Shown: positions 61,392 through 64,000 of the stretch, one piece after another
Position numbering within the stretch: the stretch's first letter is position 1
Layout: the number at the start of each line of letters is the position of its first letter
Source: Rhizobium sp. NRK18
Lineage (GTDB): Bacteria; Pseudomonadota; Alphaproteobacteria; Rhizobiales; Rhizobiaceae
DNA length: 64,000 nt
Direction of reading: 5' to 3'
NCBI RefSeq assembly: GCF_024385575.1
Contig: NZ_JANFMV010000001.1
Span: 744,001-808,000, forward strand
Notes under the pieces: generated by a model
What the model was told of the DNA's origin: nothing
Seen by the model: the letters and a program-made list of their open reading frames with translations, nothing else
Databases searched by the model: none
Position numbers and translations under genes: made by a program

Positions 61392-61553
61392 GTCCCCTCC
61401 CCAACCCCTCCCCACAAGGGGGAGGGGCTAAGTCGTGGCCGTCGCAGAAGACCCCGCTAGCGGTTTCAGCGAGTGGCAAACTTGCGTTTCGATACGCGAC
61501 ATATGCTGCTGGTAAAGTCCCTCCCCCTTGTGGGGAGGGGTTGGGGAGGGGAC
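61392..61553. repeat. 162-bp element with perfect 35-bp terminal inverted repeats
   Basis: A 35-base GC-rich arm (61392-61426, GTCCCCTCCCC...AAGGGGGAGGG) is repeated in perfect inverted orientation at 61519-61553, leaving a 92-base centre. Each arm also contains its own short CCCCTCCCC/GGGGAGGG dyad. The centre has no gene. A T run after the right arm (GACTTTTTG) could make it a terminator for the EVE gene. It looks like a non-coding palindromic or MITE-type repeat as found in rhizobial genomes; no second copy occurs in this window. Confidence 0.75.
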
Positions 61554-61587
61554 TTTTTGAGGATCGACGACGAGATATTCACCGCCC

Positions 61588-62235
61588 ATGAAAACCGATC
61601 CCCGAACCTTCATTCTCGACAACACCGCAGTCATGGCGCCGCCGCATGTGCCGGAAATCCGGCTGCATCTGGCCGACGAGGCGCATGACCTGTGGCTGAA
61701 GACCGAGGAGGAGCTGCAGAAGATCGGCCTGCCGCCGCCGTTCTGGGCCTTCGCCTGGGCCGGCGGGCAGGGGCTTGCCCGCTACATCCTCGACCATTCC
61801 GAGACCGTCAGAGGCAAGCGCGTAGTCGACTTTGCCACCGGTTCGGGTCTGGTGGCGATCGCGGCGCGCATGGCGGGCGCGGCAAGCGTGCTGGCGGTCG
61901 ATATCGATCCGTGGGCGGAGACGGCCGTGGCGCTGAATGCCGAGGCAAACGGCGTCTCTGTCGCGTTCGAAAGGGCCGACATCATCGGCCGGGACATGGA
62001 AGCGGATGTGTTGCTGGCCGGCGACGTGTTCTACGACCAGAGCTTTGCCGCCGCCATCATTCCCTGGTTCGAAAAGCTGTCGGCTTCAGGGGTGACGGTC
62101 ATCGCCGGCGATCCGGGACGGGCCTACTGCCCCCGGGACCGGCTGACGTCGCTTGAGGTCTACGAGGTGCCGGTTACCCGCGCGTTGGAAGACAGCGAGG
62201 TCAAGCGGACCGTCGTCTGGCGGTTCGGCGGTTAG
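61588..62235 (+). CDS. Class I SAM methyltransferase, ETF-beta lysine methyltransferase-like
   Basis: A 215-residue methyltransferase. It shows PPFWAFAWAGGQGLARYIL before the SAM loop VVDFATGSGLVAIAA (about 78-92), VLAVDIDPWAETAVALNAEANG, and the post-I motif LLAGDVFYDQSFA, which resembles the DxxYD-type motif of METTL20. Bacterial METTL20-like enzymes, including one from Agrobacterium, methylate lysines of the electron transfer flavoprotein beta subunit. The assignment is by these motifs; a ribosomal protein target is the alternative. Its stop overlaps that of the converging gene by 2-3 bases. Confidence 0.85.
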   Translation: MKTDPRTFILDNTAVMAPPHVPEIRLHLADEAHDLWLKTEEELQKIGLPPPFWAFAWAGGQGLARYILDHSETVRGKRVVDFATGSGLVAIAARMAGAASVLAVDIDPWAETAVALNAEANGVSVAFERADIIGRDMEADVLLAGDVFYDQSFAAAIIPWFEKLSASGVTVIAGDPGRAYCPRDRLTSLEVYEVPVTRALEDSEVKRTVVWRFGG

Positions 62236-62651
62236 GGACGGATCACACACACGCCTGCTTCCATCGAGCAGCTTGCGGCGGCGACATTCGGCGAGACATG
62301 GATGATCTTGGCCGTCGGCGGCGGCGCGATCGTCTGGACGCCTACGCCGCTGCGCGAAAGATAGGCATAGGTGCCGTTGCCGCTATAGCTGACGACAGAA
62401 ATGCTGCCGGCATAGGTGCCGTTGCCCTTGATGTGGATCGGAACATTCGGGCCGATGAAGGGCGGATTGTCGAAGTCCGTCCAGTCGCGATCAGGTCCGC
62501 GATGGTCGTGCCGACCGTGATCTCGATCCCAGCCGTGGTCGCCGTGATGGCGGTGACGGGAAAAATCTCCAGCAGTTGCCGTCATGGCAAGCCCGCAGGC
62601 AGCAAGGATAAACGTTGCAAGGGAGAGGGACTTCGTGATGCGCGCTATCAT
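62232..62651 (-). CDS. Secreted His-rich small protein
   Basis: A 139-residue exported protein. A Sec signal peptide (ARITKSLSLATFILAACGLAMTATAG) ends near residue 27, although a cysteine within it leaves a lipoprotein reading possible. A His/Asp/Arg-rich segment (about 29-60, with repeated HxHHGDHG and DHGRHDHR) could bind metal. The C-terminus has IHIKGNGTYAGSISVVSYSGNGTYAYLSR, a repeated GNGTY pair, and two cysteines. I do not recognise the family. A CtrA-type box 30 bases upstream suggests cell-cycle control. Confidence 0.75.
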   Translation of the reverse strand: MIARITKSLSLATFILAACGLAMTATAGDFSRHRHHGDHGWDRDHGRHDHRGPDRDWTDFDNPPFIGPNVPIHIKGNGTYAGSISVVSYSGNGTYAYLSRSGVGVQTIAPPPTAKIIHVSPNVAAASCSMEAGVCVIRP

Positions 62652-62680
62652 GGCGGCCTCTTTCTGACTCGGTACAAAAG

Positions 62681-62696
62681 TTAATGAAAGATTAAC
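62681..62696. promoter_or_regulatory. CtrA-type box upstream of the His-rich protein
   Basis: TTAA-TGAAAGA-TTAAC is a full match to the CtrA consensus TTAA-N7-TTAAC. Its end is 30 bases before the start codon of the minus-strand secreted protein, overlapping the expected promoter. It is also in the region upstream of sdhC on the other strand. Confidence 0.6.
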
Positions 62697-62783
62697 CGCG
62701 TCAGGGCCGTAAGGCAATGGTCAGGTCTGATGCGACGCTTTCGTCCGTCCCTTGCCGTGGCGGGTATCCCGCCCAGATTTAAA

Positions 62784-62793
62784 TAATCGATTA
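62784..62793. promoter_or_regulatory. AT-rich palindrome in the sdh upstream region
   Basis: TAATCGATTA is a perfect 10-bp palindrome within ATTTAA...TTAAAT arms (62777-62796), about 150 bases before sdhC. It may be an operator for a regulator of the sdh operon. Nothing in the sequence names the protein. Confidence 0.3.
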
Positions 62794-62942
62794 AATGCCG
62801 AAATGGTCGTCCGCAGGACTTGCCGCGACGTAAATCGGCTATTAAACGAGGGAATTGGTGCAACGCACATTCGATGCACAATTGTTGTGCGTTTGATGGA
62901 AAGACGTGCTTACAGCCACGTCCAACGCCTTATGAGGACACG

Positions 62943-63335
62943 ATGGCGAATGTGACAAACAACCGGCCGCTGTCGCCGCATCTGCAGATTTACAAGCTCA
63001 TTCCGACGATGGCGATGTCGATCGTCCACCGCATTACCGGTGGCGCGCTCTATTTCGGCACCATCCTCGTCGCATGGTGGCTGATCGCAGCGGCGTCCGG
63101 GCAGGCCTATTTCGACTGGGTCAATGCGATCTACGGCTCCTTCATCGGTCGCCTCATCCTGTTCGGCTACACTTGGGCGCTGGTTCACCACATGCTCGGC
63201 GGCCTGCGCCATTTCATGTGGGATCTCGGCTACGGCTTCGAGAAGCATTTTTCCACCAAGCTCGCCAAGGCGACCCTCGTCGCCTCCATCTGTCTGACCG
63301 TCCTGATCTGGATCGTCGGCTACATCGTTCGGTAA
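62943..63335 (+). CDS. sdhC: Succinate dehydrogenase cytochrome b556 subunit
   Basis: A 130-residue three-span membrane anchor of respiratory complex II. It has RPLSPHLQIYKLIPTMAMSIVHRITG (the SdhC signature SxxHRxTG) and LVHHMLGGLRHFMWD, holding the heme b axial histidine. The start at 62943 gives the conserved MANVTNNRPLSPHLQ N-terminus. It leads sdhC-sdhD-sdhA, with 12 bases before sdhD. Confidence 0.97.
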   Translation: MANVTNNRPLSPHLQIYKLIPTMAMSIVHRITGGALYFGTILVAWWLIAAASGQAYFDWVNAIYGSFIGRLILFGYTWALVHHMLGGLRHFMWDLGYGFEKHFSTKLAKATLVASICLTVLIWIVGYIVR

Positions 63336-63347
63336 GGGAGTAGGCTC

Positions 63348-63728
63348 ATGGACATGCGTACGCCACTCGGCAAGGTTCGCGGGCTGGGTTCCGCCAAGGA
63401 CGGAACGGAACATTTCTGGCGCCAGCGCCTGACCGCCGTCGCCAACGTGCCGCTGCTTCTTTTCTTCATCTTCTTCCTGATCGCCTATAATGGCGCGGAT
63501 TATGCCACCGTGGTGGGCGCGCTCGCCAATCCGGTCGTCGCCGTCGTCATGGCCCTGGTGATCATTTCCGGCATCATCCACATGAAGCTCGGGATGCAGG
63601 TCATCATCGAGGACTACATTCACGGCGAGAAGCTGAAGCTCGCCCTTCTGATGCTCAACACATTCTTTGCGGTTCTGATTGGCGCGCTCTGTCTCTTCGC
63701 CATTCTGAAGATCGCATTCGTAGGATAA
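63348..63728 (+). CDS. sdhD: Succinate dehydrogenase membrane anchor subunit
   Basis: A 126-residue three-span anchor subunit of complex II. It starts [35 protein letters not shown] and has [20 protein letters not shown], which carries a conserved histidine and Asp-Tyr of the quinone site. It follows sdhC and precedes sdhA by 7 bases. Confidence 0.95.
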   Translation: MDMRTPLGKVRGLGSAKDGTEHFWRQRLTAVANVPLLLFFIFFLIAYNGADYATVVGALANPVVAVVMALVIISGIIHMKLGMQVIIEDYIHGEKLKLALLMLNTFFAVLIGALCLFAILKIAFVG

Positions 63729-63735
63729 CCGCGTT

Positions 63736-64000
63736 ATGGCTGAAAACAGTTCTCCCGCCCGGAATGGCAAGGCTTATACCTATGTCGATCATGCCTATGA
63801 CGTGATCGTCGTCGGCGCCGGTGGCGCCGGTCTGCGCGCCACGCTCGGCATGGCCGAGCAGGGCTTCAAGACCGCCTGCATCACCAAGGTCTTCCCGACC
63901 CGCTCGCACACGGTTGCCGCCCAGGGCGGCATCGCCGCCTCGCTGCAGAACATGACGCCGGACTGCTGGCAGTGGCACCTCTACGACACCGTCAAGGGTT
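63736..64000 (+). CDS. sdhA: Succinate dehydrogenase flavoprotein subunit, partial
   Basis: Only the first 88 codons are present before the window ends. The FAD dinucleotide fold [21 protein letters not shown] and the flavin-linked His in [18 protein letters not shown] are visible, followed by [11 protein letters not shown]. The protein oxidises succinate to fumarate in complex II. sdhB is expected beyond the right edge. Confidence 0.97.
   Translation, partial: MAENSSPARNGKAYTYVDHAYDVIVVGAGGAGLRATLGMAEQGFKTACITKVFPTRSHTVAAQGGIAASLQNMTPDCWQWHLYDTVKG

Noticed and set aside
62777..62796. TTAA-N8-TTAA in the sdh upstream region as a CtrA site
   Set aside because: The spacer is 8 rather than 7 bases; I kept only the enclosed palindrome as a weak regulatory candidate.
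1..64000. CRISPR arrays, tRNA or rRNA genes, prophage or insertion sequences
   Set aside because: I saw no regularly spaced repeats, tRNA cloverleaf-like segments, rRNA-like sequence, transposase or integrase motifs. The reading was by eye, so a tRNA could be missed, but gene spacing leaves little room.

Overview
The window looks like a chromosomal segment of a fast-growing alphaproteobacterium of the Rhizobiaceae (Rhizobium/Agrobacterium/Ensifer/Shinella group). The support is high GC coding sequence, a eukaryotic-type glutamine synthetase GlnII facing a GstI-like (DUF2735) gene, a hemC-hemD-Mic60-hemY heme operon divergent from tsaD-gpsA, the sdhCDA order, an RpoE-ChrR stress island, and many ABC/TRAP uptake systems. 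I see no rRNA, tRNA, CRISPR array, prophage or insertion sequence. The mobile-looking pieces are one 162-bp inverted-repeat element and one AT-rich gene.

Layout. 1-6.6 kb: a Dpp-type ABC transporter (partial permease, Tat-exported binding protein), a carnitine/betaine catabolic pair (dehydrogenase-thioesterase fusion and a beta-keto acid cleavage enzyme) and a divergent AraC regulator. 6.6-14.8 kb: rpoE-chrR-DUF2177, a flavin oxidoreductase-DUF1365-CFA synthase operon, a converging DUF1295-second CFA synthase-membrane protein operon, and a small secreted DUF2147 protein. Two promoter-like TGATCC-N18-TA elements tie part of it to RpoE. 14.8-16.6 kb: glnII with a sigma-54 promoter, facing gstI. 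16.6-21.1 kb: a second cleavage enzyme, a class III aminotransferase, a ROK regulator and nagB. 21.1-26.2 kb: a branched-chain amino acid type ABC operon. 26.4-33.3 kb: a DctPQM TRAP transporter with a near-perfect sigma-54 promoter, and its DctBD two-component system.

33.5-38.9 kb: argG, a Bcr/CflA exporter with MarR regulator, and an M3 peptidase. 38.9-45.3 kb is the least conventional part. It holds small membrane proteins (one family present once as a fused gene and once as two overlapping genes), an Lgt-like membrane protein with a degenerate signature, a radical SAM protein with the extra cysteine motifs of the tetraether-synthase (Tes/MJ0619) family, and an ABC-2 exporter. A role in modifying and exporting a lipid is an inference. 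45.4-51.8 kb: phoD behind a Pho box, typA, a GNAT acetyltransferase, a secreted hypothetical, ppa, and yggT-yggU. 52-53.7 kb: an MFS exporter and a TerB-like protein. 53.8-61.4 kb: the heme operon, then tsaD-gpsA-YciI-EVE. 61.4-64 kb: the inverted-repeat element, an ETF-beta methyltransferase homolog, a His-rich secreted protein with a CtrA-type box, and sdhC-sdhD-sdhA (sdhA cut by the edge).

Most operons show 4-base ATGA overlaps, and hairpins follow the binding-protein genes inside three transport operons. Starts were chosen by Shine-Dalgarno position and family length. All functions are inferred from motifs read by eye; no database search was run.
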